From Actinopolyspora biskrensis (lineage in GTDB: Bacteria > Actinomycetota > Actinomycetes > Mycobacteriales > Pseudonocardiaceae): a stretch of DNA of 64,000 nt. The stretch's first letter is position 1. Each line of letters opens with the position of its first letter. The translations under genes were made by a program, and so were the position numbers. The stretch covers positions 434,001-498,000 of the forward strand of contig NZ_JACBYW010000003.1 in assembly GCF_013408175.1 (NCBI RefSeq), given 5' to 3'. The notes under the pieces are model-generated. The model ran no database searches and was not told the origin of the DNA. It worked only from the letters and a program-made list of their open reading frames with translations. Positions 49,541 to 58,556 of this stretch are shown piece after piece.

Positions 49541-50644
49541 TCAGGCCCGCCCGGCGATGAACTCCTCGACCGCCTGGTAGGCCTCCGAGTCGGAGTACTG
49601 CTCCGGTGGCGACTTCATGAAGTAGGAGGCCGCCGACAGCACCGGCCCCCCGATCCCCCGGTCGGCGGCGATCTTCGCGGCGCGGATCGCGTCGATGATG
49701 ATGCCGGCCGAGTTCGGCGAGTCCCACACCTCGAGCTTGTACTCCAGGTTGACCGGGGCGTCACCGAAGGCGCGGCCCTCCAGCCGGATGTAGGCCCACT
49801 TGCGGTCGTCCAGCCACGGCACGTAGTCCGAAGGGCCGATGTGCACGTTGCGGTCGCCCATGTCGCGCTGGACCTGCGAAGTCACCGAGTTGGTCTTCGA
49901 GGTCTTCTTGGACTCGAGCCTGCCGAGCTCCTTCATGTTCAGGAAGTCCATGTTGCCGCCGACGTTGAGCTGCATCGTGCGGTCCACGTGCACACCGCGC
50001 TCCTCGAACAGCTTGGTGAGCACGCGGTGCGTGATGGTCGCCCCCACCTGGGACTTGATGTCATCCCCGATGATCGGCACCCCCGCCTCGGTGAACTCCC
50101 GCGCCCACTCCGGGTCGGAGGCGATGAACACGGGCAGCGCGTTGACGAAGGCCACACCCGCGTCCAGGGCCGCGCGCGCGTAGAACTTGTCGGCGTCCTC
50201 GGAGCCGACCGGCAGGTAGGAAACCAGCACGTCGGCCCCGGAGGCGCGCAGCGCGCCGGCGACGTCGACCGGCTGCTCCTCGGACTCCGAGATGGTCTCC
50301 GCGTAGAACTGGCCGAGTCCGTCCAGGGTGTGACCGCGCTGGACCGGCACCCCGAGCGGTGGGACGTCGGCGATCTTCATCGTGTTGTTCTCGCTGGCCA
50401 CGATCGCTTCGGACAGATCGCGGCCCACCTTCTTCGCGTCCACGTCGAACGCGGCGACGAATTCGAGATCACCGACGTGGTACCCGCCGAAGTCGACGTG
50501 CATCAGCCCGGGAACCCGCCCGGACGGATCCTTCTCCCCGTAGTAATGCACGCCCTGCACCAGCGACGCGGCGCAGTTGCCCGCACCAACGATCGCCACC
50601 CGGACCTTACTTCTCGTCGCCTCGTCGTGACGATCTCCGCCCAT
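49541..50644 (-). CDS. ino1: Inositol-3-phosphate synthase
   Basis: 367 residues. It converts glucose-6-phosphate to inositol-1-phosphate (1L-myo-inositol 3-phosphate), the source of mycothiol and phosphatidylinositol. The NAD-binding start [88 protein letters not shown] and the catalytic [19 protein letters not shown] are all of the archaeal/actinobacterial type. ATG 50644. The neighbouring padR is next upstream on the same strand (Rv0046c-Rv0047c order). Confidence 0.96.
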   Translation of the reverse strand: MGGDRHDEATRSKVRVAIVGAGNCAASLVQGVHYYGEKDPSGRVPGLMHVDFGGYHVGDLEFVAAFDVDAKKVGRDLSEAIVASENNTMKIADVPPLGVPVQRGHTLDGLGQFYAETISESEEQPVDVAGALRASGADVLVSYLPVGSEDADKFYARAALDAGVAFVNALPVFIASDPEWAREFTEAGVPIIGDDIKSQVGATITHRVLTKLFEERGVHVDRTMQLNVGGNMDFLNMKELGRLESKKTSKTNSVTSQVQRDMGDRNVHIGPSDYVPWLDDRKWAYIRLEGRAFGDAPVNLEYKLEVWDSPNSAGIIIDAIRAAKIAADRGIGGPVLSAASYFMKSPPEQYSDSEAYQAVEEFIAGRA

Positions 50645-50713
50645 GGTCGCCGGCCTCCTTCTAGGTCATGTCCCGTTCGTCTACCTGTCCAAGTTCCGCC
50701 CGACTTACCGCGA

Positions 50714-51247
50714 TCACGCCGGACCCGCATCCTGCTCGGCCCGTTCGTGCGCGATCAGTTCGTCGAGCCAGCGAACCTCGAGCTCGCTGTGGTCCAGCCC
50801 CAGGCGGTGCAGCTGCGCCGTGTACCGGTCGCACTGCTCGTCGGCTCTGGCCAGGATCGCGCGCTGGCCCTCCCGGCGTTGCTCCAGACGCCGGCGACGG
50901 CTCTCCAGAATCCGCATCCGGATCGACGCGGGGGTTCGCGCGAAGAACGCCAGCCGCACGTCGAACGTCTCGTCCTGACACGCTCCCGGCCCGCAGTCCT
51001 CGGCCAGCTCCACGAAGCGGTCCCGACCCGCCCCGGTGAGCCGATACACGCGTCGGGCACGCCGCGACCCCTGTTGTGCGCCCTGCTCGTCCGGATCCTC
51101 CTCGATCAGTCCGGCACGCAGCATCCGCCGCAGCGTCGGATAGACCGTCCCACAGGAGAACGCACGGATCTCCTGGAGCCGCTTGCGCAACTCGTAGCCG
51201 TGCATCGGTGTTTCGTGCAACAAACCGAGCACCGCGAACTCGAGCAT
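50714..51247 (-). CDS. PadR-family transcriptional regulator
   Basis: 177 residues: the winged helix MLEFAVLGLLHETPMHGYEL RKRLQEIRAFSCGTVYPTLR RMLRAGLIEE (one region), RRVYRLTGAGRDRFVELAED, and the C-terminal coiled helix RRRRLEQRREGQRAILARAD for dimerisation. PadR proteins are usually autoregulatory repressors with small-molecule or stress inputs. ATG 51247 follows GGAGGGG. A perfect palindrome lies about 52 bases upstream (51299-51315). It probably controls itself and perhaps ino1 downstream. Confidence 0.9.
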   Translation of the reverse strand: MLEFAVLGLLHETPMHGYELRKRLQEIRAFSCGTVYPTLRRMLRAGLIEEDPDEQGAQQGSRRARRVYRLTGAGRDRFVELAEDCGPGACQDETFDVRLAFFARTPASIRMRILESRRRRLEQRREGQRAILARADEQCDRYTAQLHRLGLDHSELEVRWLDELIAHERAEQDAGPA

Positions 51248-51298
51248 CGGCACCCCTCCTGCGAGTGAAGCTCCGAACGAGCAACACTCCGATCGGAT

Positions 51299-51315
51299 TA
51301 TATCGCCTCGATATA
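51299..51315. promoter_or_regulatory. Candidate PadR operator (TATATCG-CCT-CGATATA)
   Basis: A perfect 7-3-7 inverted repeat in the divergent region between padR and DUF5318, followed by a further ATATCG half-site. It is AT-rich in a GC-rich gap and overlaps where padR promoter elements would be. Assignment to PadR is inferred from position and symmetry. Confidence 0.65.
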
Positions 51316-51492
51316 TCGCTTCGGAAACCAGACCGGGACGTGTGGCCCGCGCTACAGCCGACCGCGCGGAGGCCTGGAACGGCCCGTTCCCCCGGTTCCG
51401 AAGGCGGGATCCGGGTGTCACGCACCACTCCACCGGAGGGCGTGCCCTGAACGGCCCATGGAGATCGGGCACGCGACACGTACGCTGTGGGC

Positions 51493-51897
51493 GTGCGGAC
51501 CCAACGGCAAGTGGTGGATTACGCGTTGCGGCGACGGTCGCTGCTCGCGCAGCTCCATGCTGGCCGCGTCGGGGTGGTCGAGGTCTGCGACGCCGGCCCG
51601 TACCTGCTACAGGCCGCCAAGTTCCATGGTGAGTCCAGTGACGTGGTCTGTCCGGTGTGCCGTAAGGAAAGACTGACCTACGTATCCTGGGTCTTCGGTG
51701 ACCAGCTCAAGCACGCCGACAACTCGGCGCGGAGCAACGCCGAGCTGGCCCGGATGGCCACCATGTTCGAAGAGTTCAACGTGTTCGTCGTCGAGGTTTG
51801 TCGTACATGTAACTGGAACCACCTGGTGCAGTCGTACGTCCTTGGAACCGGGGGCCGGCACGGCCGCGGTGGAGGACGAAGAACTGCCGCCGAGTGA
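51493..51897 (+). CDS. DUF5318 zinc-ribbon-like protein
   Basis: 134 residues beginning MRTQRQVVDYALRRRSLLAQ at GTG 51493 (GTG 51487 also possible; TACGCT at 51481 suggests a leaderless mRNA). Two Cys pairs (VCPVCRKERLTYVSWVFGDQ and VEVCRTCNWNHLVQSYVL) form a probable zinc site. The family occurs directly upstream of ponA1 in mycobacteria (Rv0049), and that order is kept here. Function unknown; a link to cell-wall synthesis is inference from linkage. Confidence 0.9.
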   Translation: MRTQRQVVDYALRRRSLLAQLHAGRVGVVEVCDAGPYLLQAAKFHGESSDVVCPVCRKERLTYVSWVFGDQLKHADNSARSNAELARMATMFEEFNVFVVEVCRTCNWNHLVQSYVLGTGGRHGRGGGRRTAAE

Positions 51898-51989
51898 GCA
51901 CGCAACCTCTCCGGCAGCACCCCGGCTGCCGGTCGACGTGAACGCACCGAACGGCGTCTGCCGACGCCTGTCCCGGAGGACGACTACTC

Positions 51990-54900
51990 GTGACTGACGA
52001 GCGTGACGACCGGTCCGACGGCCGCCACCCGAGGCGATCCGCCGCCGGAGACCGGGAGCCGGAACACGGGCAACACCCCGGACCGCCCCCGCAGGCGGGG
52101 CAGCGCAGCCAGGACGGCCGGAGCGAGGACCCCCAGCGCGATCCCCGCAACGATCCGCAGCGGCCGCCCGAGCAAGGTGGTCAGCCGCAGGGCCCACCGG
52201 GACACCCCCCGCAACCTCCGCGCGGACAGGCTCCGCAGCACCCCGCCCAACCGGCGCCGGGGCAGCAGGGACCTCCGCAGCGCCCCGGTCAGGAGCGTCC
52301 GGACGGGCGGCAGTTACCGCCGGAGCAGCAACACCCCCCTCAACCCCCGCAACCCCCGCAGGGGCCGCCGCGCGGCGCTCAACCGCCCAGTCCGCAGGCC
52401 CCTCCACCCCCTCCGGTGCCCGGGGGACCACCCGGTGCTCCCCCGGGACGCCCGCAGGCGCGCTCGGACGGGGAACCCGACTGGCCCGGGGAGGAAGCGG
52501 CACCGCAGTGGCCGGGCGAGCAGCCCCCTCGCGGGCAGGGCCCGCCCCGAGGAACTCCCCCCGGACAACCTCCCCGGGTCGAGGACCCGGACGCGACCGT
52601 CCGGCAACCGGCCGTGCCTTCCGGGCACGATCAGCACGGTCCCGCGAACTCCGCGGGCCCGCCCGCCGGGCACCCCGGCCACCCCGGGAACGAGGTGCCG
52701 GGCGCTCCCGCGCAGGGGCCGCCGCCGGACGAGGCGCCCACCAGGAAAACCCCGCCGGCGGGTCCCGGCTTCCCCGGTGAGCAGCCGCCGACCGGAAGAA
52801 CCCCGCACACCGGACGCCCGAACGACCCGGGCGAACAACCGACCGAGCACATCTCGTCGGTGCCTCCTCCGGAGACGGAGCAGCAGGACAGGACACGTCG
52901 GCACCCCGGCGCACCCGCCGGCGCGGGGGGCGTCGCGGCGGCCCTGGGCGGAGCCGCCGGAGGAGCCGCGGGTGCGGCCGCAGGGGCGGCAGGAGCCGCC
53001 GGTTCCGGAGCCGCCGGGGCGGCGTCCGGAGCCGCGGGCGCTGCCGGGGCCGGGGGTTCCGGGGAGCGCGAGCCCGCCGAATCCACGTCCCTGCTCGGCA
53101 GTGCCGAAGGCGGGCAACCGGAGTCCGCGGCCGAGTCCACCCGGGTGAGCCCCGAGGAACCCGACAACGACCCCGGGTTGATCACCCACCGCGCGGCCCA
53201 GGGCGGGTACAACTACTACACGGACGACGATCCGTACGAGGACGACTTCGACAGCGGCTACCACCCGGCCCACGACGACTACGCCGACGATCGCGAGCAC
53301 GACGAGGACTTCGACTTCGACGACGATCTCGACCCGCCCGAGGATCCGGATGACGACATGAACGCCGCCCGCAAGAAACACGGACGCAGAAAGCTCTGGC
53401 GCAGGCTCCGCCGCACCTGCTACGTGGCAGCGGCGCTGATGATCGTGACTCCGGCGGCGATATTCGTCTGGTGTTACTTCACCTTCGACGTCACCTCCCC
53501 CAAGGAGACCGCCGCGAACTACAACACCAGTCTGGTGGTCAACTACTCGGACGGGAGTCTGCTGAACAAGTTCTCGCCCGCCGAGGGGGAGAGCCGAGTG
53601 CTGATCGACAGCCTCGACGAGGTGTCCCCCGAGATGCGCCACGCCACCATGGCCGCCGAGGACGCGGACTTCTACAGCAACCCGGGTTTCTCGGTCAGCG
53701 GCATCGGCCGGGCCGTGTACAACCAGCTCTCCGGGGGCCAGGGCGGTGGGTCGACCATCACCCAGCAGTACGTCAAGCTCAGCACCGGCAAGGACGACCA
53801 CTCGATGAAGCGCAAGTTCACCGAGATCGTCCGGGCCTTCAAGATGACCAACCAGTACGACAAGAACACGATCCTGAAGGCCTACCTCAACACCGCCTAC
53901 TACGGCAGGGGCGCCTACGGGATCTCCAACGCGGCGGACGCCTACTTCGACAAGAAGCCCAGCGAGCTCAACGCCTCCGAGTCCGCCGTGCTCGCCGGGA
54001 TGGTGCAGCTTCCGCGGGGCAACGACCCCAGGGTCGATCCGGAGCAGGCCAAGCAGCGCTGGGATTACGTCACCGGCCAGATGGCCGACAAGGGCTGGCT
54101 CGACTCCGCGAGCCCGCGGAGCATGAGCATGCCGAAGACCGAGCCGATGTACGCCTGGACCGGTTCCACCACGCCCGTCCAGCTGCATATCAAGCAGCGC
54201 ATCGTCGACGAGCTGGAGGAGCACGGCTACACCCAGGGTGAGATGACCAGCCAGGGACTGCGCGTGGTGACCACTCTGGACAAGAGGGCCCAGCAGGCGG
54301 CGGAGAGCTCCGTCAAGCAGGTCATGCAGGACCAGCCGGACAGGCTGATCCCGGCCCTGTCGGCCACGGACCCCGAGACGGGGGCCGTGCGGGCCTACTA
54401 CGGCGGAAGCTCGGTCGGCCGGGACTGGGCCGACTTCCCGCAACCGGCTGGTTCCTCGTTCAAGCCGTTCGTCACGGCGGCGGGCCTGAAGCAGGGCTAC
54501 GGCATCGGCGAGGTCTACGACGGGTCCGACGACCAGACCATCTGGGAGACCGACTACGGGAACGCGGCCGGGGTGGAGTGCGATCACCCCAAGCACTGCG
54601 GGGTGCGCGAGGCCACCACGAAATCGGTGAACACGGCCTTCGTGAACATGGCAGCGAAGTTCGGGCCCGAGAAGGTCGCCGAGGCCGCGCACGAGGCGGG
54701 CATCCCGCGCGAGCGCACCGCGAACGGCGAGCAGAGCAAGACGCTGGTCGACCACAAGACCGGCCAGACGAACCTCGGAATCGCGCTCGGCGCCTACCCG
54801 GTGACCACGACCAACATGGCCAACGCCTACGGTGCCTTCGCCGACGGCGAGCGCGCCGAGCCCAACTTCGTCCAGAAGGTCGTCACCAGCGACGGCGAAC

Positions 54901-55595
54901 TCGTCGAGGAGTTCGGCAACGACCAGGAGAACGCGTTCTCCGCGAGCTCGTCCGAGAGCCGCGACATCGCGGCCAACGTGACCGAGAGCATGCGCGACGT
55001 GGCAGAGCACTCCGGCCTGACCCTGGACGGTAGCCGCCCGGTGGCCTCCAAGAGCGGCACGCACCAGCTCAAGGGGACCCGCCACAACGAGCGGGCCTGG
55101 TACGTGGGCTACACCCCGCAGCTGTCCACGGCGGTGTCCATGAACGCCGAGACCAAGACCGAGCCCAAGGCGTTGCTGGACAAGACCGGGGACGACATCT
55201 ACGGGGCCAATCTGCCCGGGGACATCTGGCAGAAGTTCATGAACGCCTACCACGAGGGCAAGCCGGTCGAGGAGCTTCCCGAGCCGAGCGAGCGGATCGG
55301 GCAGTACACCACCCCGCCGCTCTCGACGTCGGAGACCTCGGAGTCCGAGACCGAGAGCAGCGAGCCCCCCACCTCGAGCAGCGAACCGCCCACCTCGAGC
55401 AGCGAGCCGCCTCTCTCGAGCAGCGAGCTGCCGAGCTCCACGTCCGCCCCCACGGAGACCACCGACTGCAACCCGTACTGGGACTCCGACTGCGAGACTC
55501 AGGACGAGAATCCGGGCAACGGCAACACCCAGGACGAGGAAGTCCCGAACGCGCAGCGGGAACCCGAGGGAAACCGCGACCCCAGCTACGGCTAG
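51990..55595 (+). CDS. ponA: Bifunctional class A penicillin-binding protein (PonA1-like)
   Basis: 1201 residues. Residues 1 to about 470 are a cytosolic disordered region: Pro/Gln/Gly-rich, then an Ala/Gly-rich block, then an acidic Tyr/Asp-rich block. A transmembrane helix lies at about 475-497 (CYVAAALMIVTPAAIFVWCY). The GT51 glycosyltransferase is at about 540-700 with MAAEDADFYSNPGFSVSG and GGSTITQQYVKLSTGKDDHS. The transpeptidase domain has SSFK (about 819), SVN (KSVNTAF) and KSGT (about 1018). A Ser/Glu/Pro-rich tail follows (repeats of SSSEPPT). It polymerises and crosslinks peptidoglycan. GTG 51990, 93 bases after DUF5318. Confidence 0.95.
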   Translation: MTDERDDRSDGRHPRRSAAGDREPEHGQHPGPPPQAGQRSQDGRSEDPQRDPRNDPQRPPEQGGQPQGPPGHPPQPPRGQAPQHPAQPAPGQQGPPQRPGQERPDGRQLPPEQQHPPQPPQPPQGPPRGAQPPSPQAPPPPPVPGGPPGAPPGRPQARSDGEPDWPGEEAAPQWPGEQPPRGQGPPRGTPPGQPPRVEDPDATVRQPAVPSGHDQHGPANSAGPPAGHPGHPGNEVPGAPAQGPPPDEAPTRKTPPAGPGFPGEQPPTGRTPHTGRPNDPGEQPTEHISSVPPPETEQQDRTRRHPGAPAGAGGVAAALGGAAGGAAGAAAGAAGAAGSGAAGAASGAAGAAGAGGSGEREPAESTSLLGSAEGGQPESAAESTRVSPEEPDNDPGLITHRAAQGGYNYYTDDDPYEDDFDSGYHPAHDDYADDREHDEDFDFDDDLDPPEDPDDDMNAARKKHGRRKLWRRLRRTCYVAAALMIVTPAAIFVWCYFTFDVTSPKETAANYNTSLVVNYSDGSLLNKFSPAEGESRVLIDSLDEVSPEMRHATMAAEDADFYSNPGFSVSGIGRAVYNQLSGGQGGGSTITQQYVKLSTGKDDHSMKRKFTEIVRAFKMTNQYDKNTILKAYLNTAYYGRGAYGISNAADAYFDKKPSELNASESAVLAGMVQLPRGNDPRVDPEQAKQRWDYVTGQMADKGWLDSASPRSMSMPKTEPMYAWTGSTTPVQLHIKQRIVDELEEHGYTQGEMTSQGLRVVTTLDKRAQQAAESSVKQVMQDQPDRLIPALSATDPETGAVRAYYGGSSVGRDWADFPQPAGSSFKPFVTAAGLKQGYGIGEVYDGSDDQTIWETDYGNAAGVECDHPKHCGVREATTKSVNTAFVNMAAKFGPEKVAEAAHEAGIPRERTANGEQSKTLVDHKTGQTNLGIALGAYPVTTTNMANAYGAFADGERAEPNFVQKVVTSDGELVEEFGNDQENAFSASSSESRDIAANVTESMRDVAEHSGLTLDGSRPVASKSGTHQLKGTRHNERAWYVGYTPQLSTAVSMNAETKTEPKALLDKTGDDIYGANLPGDIWQKFMNAYHEGKPVEELPEPSERIGQYTTPPLSTSETSESETESSEPPTSSSEPPTSSSEPPLSSSELPSSTSAPTETTDCNPYWDSDCETQDENPGNGNTQDEEVPNAQREPEGNRDPSYG

Positions 55596-56027
55596 CCCGG
55601 TCCGCTGAATCCACCGGAGCACGAAGCCTCGTGACTTCCGGAGTCCGCACAACCGAACAGAGCGTGTGACAGCGAGCGCGGCCGGTTCCGACCGGCCGCG
55701 CTCCTCGTGTCAGCACCACCCGGTGCGGTGTGGGCGGTCCCGTCCGGCGACACCGCAGCTACACGGCCGCACCGAATCCTCGGGAAACGAGGAGCAGGAG
55801 CGATTAGGGGTCCTCGTCTCCACTCTTCCGTTCCCCGCTGCTGTACACATTCCTGATCTGAGTGGCCGTCTGCGCGGTCGTGGCCGCGTATCTCTCCCCG
55901 AGAAACCGCCGAAAACCCCAGAAAAAGCACGACGCGCACCCATGACCGCCTACCCGAGGCGCAGCAGTCCCGGAGGGTCCACCGGCCGCGCTCACCCGTG
56001 CTCCGGCCGCTCCGTAACATGCGGACC
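55596..56027. other. Intergenic region with terminator
   Basis: 432 bases between ponA and the GT87 gene. It holds the strong hairpin at 55674-55703 and a TAACAT -10-like box at 56015-56020. No gene is supported; frames here lack ribosome sites. Confidence 0.5.
55674..55703 (+). terminator. Terminator after ponA
   Basis: GAGCGCGGCCGGT (55674-55686), loop TCCG, ACCGGCCGCGCTC (55691-55703): a perfect 13-bp GC stem about 80 bases past the ponA stop. Confidence 0.8.
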
Positions 56028-57707
56028 GTGTCCGAGCCGGATCAACCCGAGCACCCCCCGAACGAGCGGCCCACGGCGGACTCCGGGAGCGAACGGCGAA
56101 CCAGAGCGGAAACCGCCGAAACCCAGCGGCCCCGGGCGTCCGCCCCCGTGGACGGCGACTCGCTCGGCCCGGCCCAACGGGTAGCTCCCACCTGGACGGA
56201 GCCGCTCGCCGCCGGGCTCAGCAAACCGTTCGGCGGCCGGCTCGGCAGGCACGCCCAGATCGGCAGGCAGTGGTTCTGGACACCACTGCGGGTGATCCTG
56301 CTGCTCGCGGTGCTGCTGCTCGCGGCGGGCTGGCTGTTCAAGGCCCCCTGCACGCAGACCTACGAGACCGGGCAGGGCCAGTCGATCGACTGGCGTCAGC
56401 ACCGCCAGTACACCGCGCTGTGCTACACCGACATCATCCCGCGCTACGGGTCCGGCGACCTCGCCTCCGACGGGGCCTTCCCCTACAAGACCTCCTGGGT
56501 GGAGAACCCGGGGACTTCGCAGGAGCAGGTCCGCTACATGGAGTACCCGGTGCTGACCGGGCTGTTCCAGTGGGTCAACGCCAAGATCACCGACGGTTGG
56601 ACGACCCTGGCCGACCACGGCCTGCTGCCCACCTCGGTGTCCGGTGTGGTCTACTTCGACATCAGCGCGTTCTGGCTGTCCTGCGCCTGGCTGGTCACCG
56701 TGTGGGGGCTGACCCGGCTGTGCCGCTTCCGGATCTGGGACGCCGCGCTGGCGGCCACCTCACCGCTGGTCTTCGTGCACGCGTTCACCAACTTCGACAC
56801 GCTGGCCACCGCGCTGGCCACCACGGGGCTGCTCGCCTGGTCGCGCAGACGCGTGGGCCTCGCCGGCGTGCTGCTCGGTCTCGGAGCGGCCACCAAACTC
56901 TACCCCCTGCTGCTGCTCGGCCCGCTGCTCGTGCTGTGCCTGCGCACGGGCAGGATCCGCGAAGGACTGCGCTGTCTGGTCACCGCGCTCGGCGCGTGGC
57001 TGGTCGTGAACCTTCCGATCATGGTGCTGTTCCCGCGGGGCTGGTGGGAGTTCTTCCGGCTCAACAGCACCCGCCCGGCCGACCCGGACTCGCTGTACAA
57101 CGCGTTGATGTACTACACCGGCTGGGCCGGTTTCGACGGCCCGCTGTCCCACGGTGAAGTTCCCTCGGTGTTGAACGCGGTCAGCTTCGCACTGCTGCTG
57201 ATCGGCTGCGCGCTGATCGCGTGGCTGGGGCTGTCCGCACCGGTGCGCCCCAGACTGGCCCAGCTGTGCTTCCTCGTGGTCGCGGTGTTCCTGCTGACCA
57301 ACAAGGTGTGGAGTCCACAGTACTCGCTGTGGCTGGTCCCGCTGGCCGTGCTGGCGATACCGCGCTGGAGGCTGCTGGTCACCTGGATGCTCGTCGACGC
57401 GGCCGTCTGGGCTCCCCGGATGTACTACTTCCTGGGAACCTCGAACAAGGGGCTTCCCGAGGGCTGGTTCCTCGGAGCGGTCCTGGTGCGCGACGCGATG
57501 GTCGTGCTGATCTGCGCGCTCATCGTCAGCGAGATCCTGCGCCCGGGGAAGGACAAGGTGCGCCGGACGCTCACGGCCGACCCGCACGGCGGGTTCCTCG
57601 ACGGCACGCGGGACCGGTTCGTGCTGCCCGTACCGTCCCTTCCGGAGCGGATCCGGCCCGGCCGCGCGAGTTCTCCCCTGCTGTCCCGTCCGCCGCGCAC
57701 GAGTTGA
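56028..57707 (+). CDS. GT87-family polyprenyl-phosphomannose-dependent mannosyltransferase
   Basis: 559 residues. A disordered N-terminal tail of about 85 residues is followed by roughly ten transmembrane helices and an extracellular loop with CTQTYETGQGQSIDWRQHRQ and CYTDIIPRYG. Membrane segments include VILLLAVLLLAAGWLF, GVLLGLGAATKLYPLLLLGP and LTNKVWSPQYSLWLVPLAVL. The KLYP and SPQ-W motifs are those of GT87 (PimE/Rv0051-like) enzymes that use polyprenyl-phosphomannose to build lipomannan-type glycolipids. GTG 56028 lies seven bases after TAACAT, suggesting a leaderless mRNA. Matches the Rv0051 position after ponA1. Confidence 0.88.
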   Translation: MSEPDQPEHPPNERPTADSGSERRTRAETAETQRPRASAPVDGDSLGPAQRVAPTWTEPLAAGLSKPFGGRLGRHAQIGRQWFWTPLRVILLLAVLLLAAGWLFKAPCTQTYETGQGQSIDWRQHRQYTALCYTDIIPRYGSGDLASDGAFPYKTSWVENPGTSQEQVRYMEYPVLTGLFQWVNAKITDGWTTLADHGLLPTSVSGVVYFDISAFWLSCAWLVTVWGLTRLCRFRIWDAALAATSPLVFVHAFTNFDTLATALATTGLLAWSRRRVGLAGVLLGLGAATKLYPLLLLGPLLVLCLRTGRIREGLRCLVTALGAWLVVNLPIMVLFPRGWWEFFRLNSTRPADPDSLYNALMYYTGWAGFDGPLSHGEVPSVLNAVSFALLLIGCALIAWLGLSAPVRPRLAQLCFLVVAVFLLTNKVWSPQYSLWLVPLAVLAIPRWRLLVTWMLVDAAVWAPRMYYFLGTSNKGLPEGWFLGAVLVRDAMVVLICALIVSEILRPGKDKVRRTLTADPHGGFLDGTRDRFVLPVPSLPERIRPGRASSPLLSRPPRTS

Positions 57708-57720
57708 TCGACGCCGAACG

Positions 57721-57750
57721 GGCCCGTCCGGACGTCTTCCGGACGGGTCC
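57721..57750 (+). terminator. Terminator after the first GT87 gene
   Basis: GCCCGTCCGGA (57722-57732) pairs with TCCGGACGGGT (57738-57748) with one G-T wobble and a 5-base loop, directly after the GT87 stop. Its right arm abuts a type B repeat. Confidence 0.7.
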
Positions 57751-57830
57751 GACGTCGTGCAGGTCGCTACCCGATGTCGGGGCACCCGCAGCCGGGCGCC
57801 GACTGAGGTTCCGTCAAGTGCCCCACCAGG
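57749..57830 (+). repeat. Dispersed structured repeat, type B, copy 3 (right half)
   Basis: Shares the right two-thirds of type B: inner arms CCGAC (57749-57753)/GTCGG (57776-57780), apex GCAG-GTCG-CTAC (57759-57770), then CCGCAGCCGGGCGCCGACTG AGGTTCC-like sequence (57786-57812). The stem differs from copies 1 and 2 (CCTCGAC/GTCGAGG) but remains paired. It lies between the converging GT87 and TIGR03086 genes. Confidence 0.75.
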
Positions 57831-57857
57831 CCACCGGCACCCCGGCCCTGGAGGTTC

Positions 57858-58442
57858 TTAGACCCAACGGCCCAACCAGGCCGCCAACCTCCGGGACGCG
57901 GGCGCTTCCGGGTCAACGGGCCGCACCGGTTCGAACGGTGCCGGGTTCCCCCGCCGCTCGGCCGGCATGATCTCCCTTGCCACCCCGAGGGTCGTCTCGG
58001 CCAGCCCCTCGTCCAACCGGTGGTCCTCGATCCCCAGCGCCCGCGCGAGATCCCAGGCGTGGGTCACGGTGTCCAGCAGGCACCCGAGAAGCGCCTCGCG
58101 TCCAGGCAGCTCGCCCCAGGGCAGGTACATCATCCTGTCGAGCGCGGCACCGTCCGCCCAGGCCTCGTTCAACCGCGCGGCCTCCGCGGCGTAGACCTCG
58201 GCCCACTCCTCGTCCCCCGCCTTGCATGGCGGCGGGGTCGCGGCCTCCGCGTCGGTCTCGCCCGCTCCGAGGTTCGCGTAGCACCCCGTCATCACGACCA
58301 CGTGCTCCAGCAGTGCCCGGACGTCGAACTCCGTGCAGGGCGTCGGCGCGCCCAACAGCTCGGGCCGCACCTCCGCGACCAGTGTGGACAGCTGTTCCGC
58401 GGCGCCGCGCACCGACGGGCGCGGGTCTGACGTGTCGTTCAT
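57858..58442 (-). CDS. TIGR03086-family (DinB/mycothiol-dependent-like) metal-binding protein
   Basis: 194 residues from ATG 58442 behind AAGGAGGA. A four-helix-bundle fold: GAAEQLSTLVAEVRPELLGA, PTPCTEFDVRALLEHVVVMT (PTPC-x-x-x-x-V-R-x-L-x-x-H motif with metal His), GREALLGCLLDTVTHAWDLA (second metal His) and DEGLAETTLGVAREIMP. These features define the TIGR03086 branch of maleylpyruvate isomerase-like, mycothiol-related enzymes. Substrate unknown. It is divergent from a WYL regulator that probably controls it. Confidence 0.88.
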   Translation of the reverse strand: MNDTSDPRPSVRGAAEQLSTLVAEVRPELLGAPTPCTEFDVRALLEHVVVMTGCYANLGAGETDAEAATPPPCKAGDEEWAEVYAAEAARLNEAWADGAALDRMMYLPWGELPGREALLGCLLDTVTHAWDLARALGIEDHRLDEGLAETTLGVAREIMPAERRGNPAPFEPVRPVDPEAPASRRLAAWLGRWV

Positions 58443-58556
58443 CCGCTCCTCCTTCCGCTGTGTCGCGGCCGAGTCTCGCGCGGAAACCGGACAGGAAGTG
58501 TCGTGTTTCGCGCGGCATTCTGGTGCGGACCGGACACGACGAGCGGAAGGTGAGTT

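Noticed and set aside
52314-55652. 1112-codon minus-strand open frame antisense to ponA
   Set aside because: Val/Gly/His/Leu-rich shadow; ponA carries all catalytic motifs on the plus strand.
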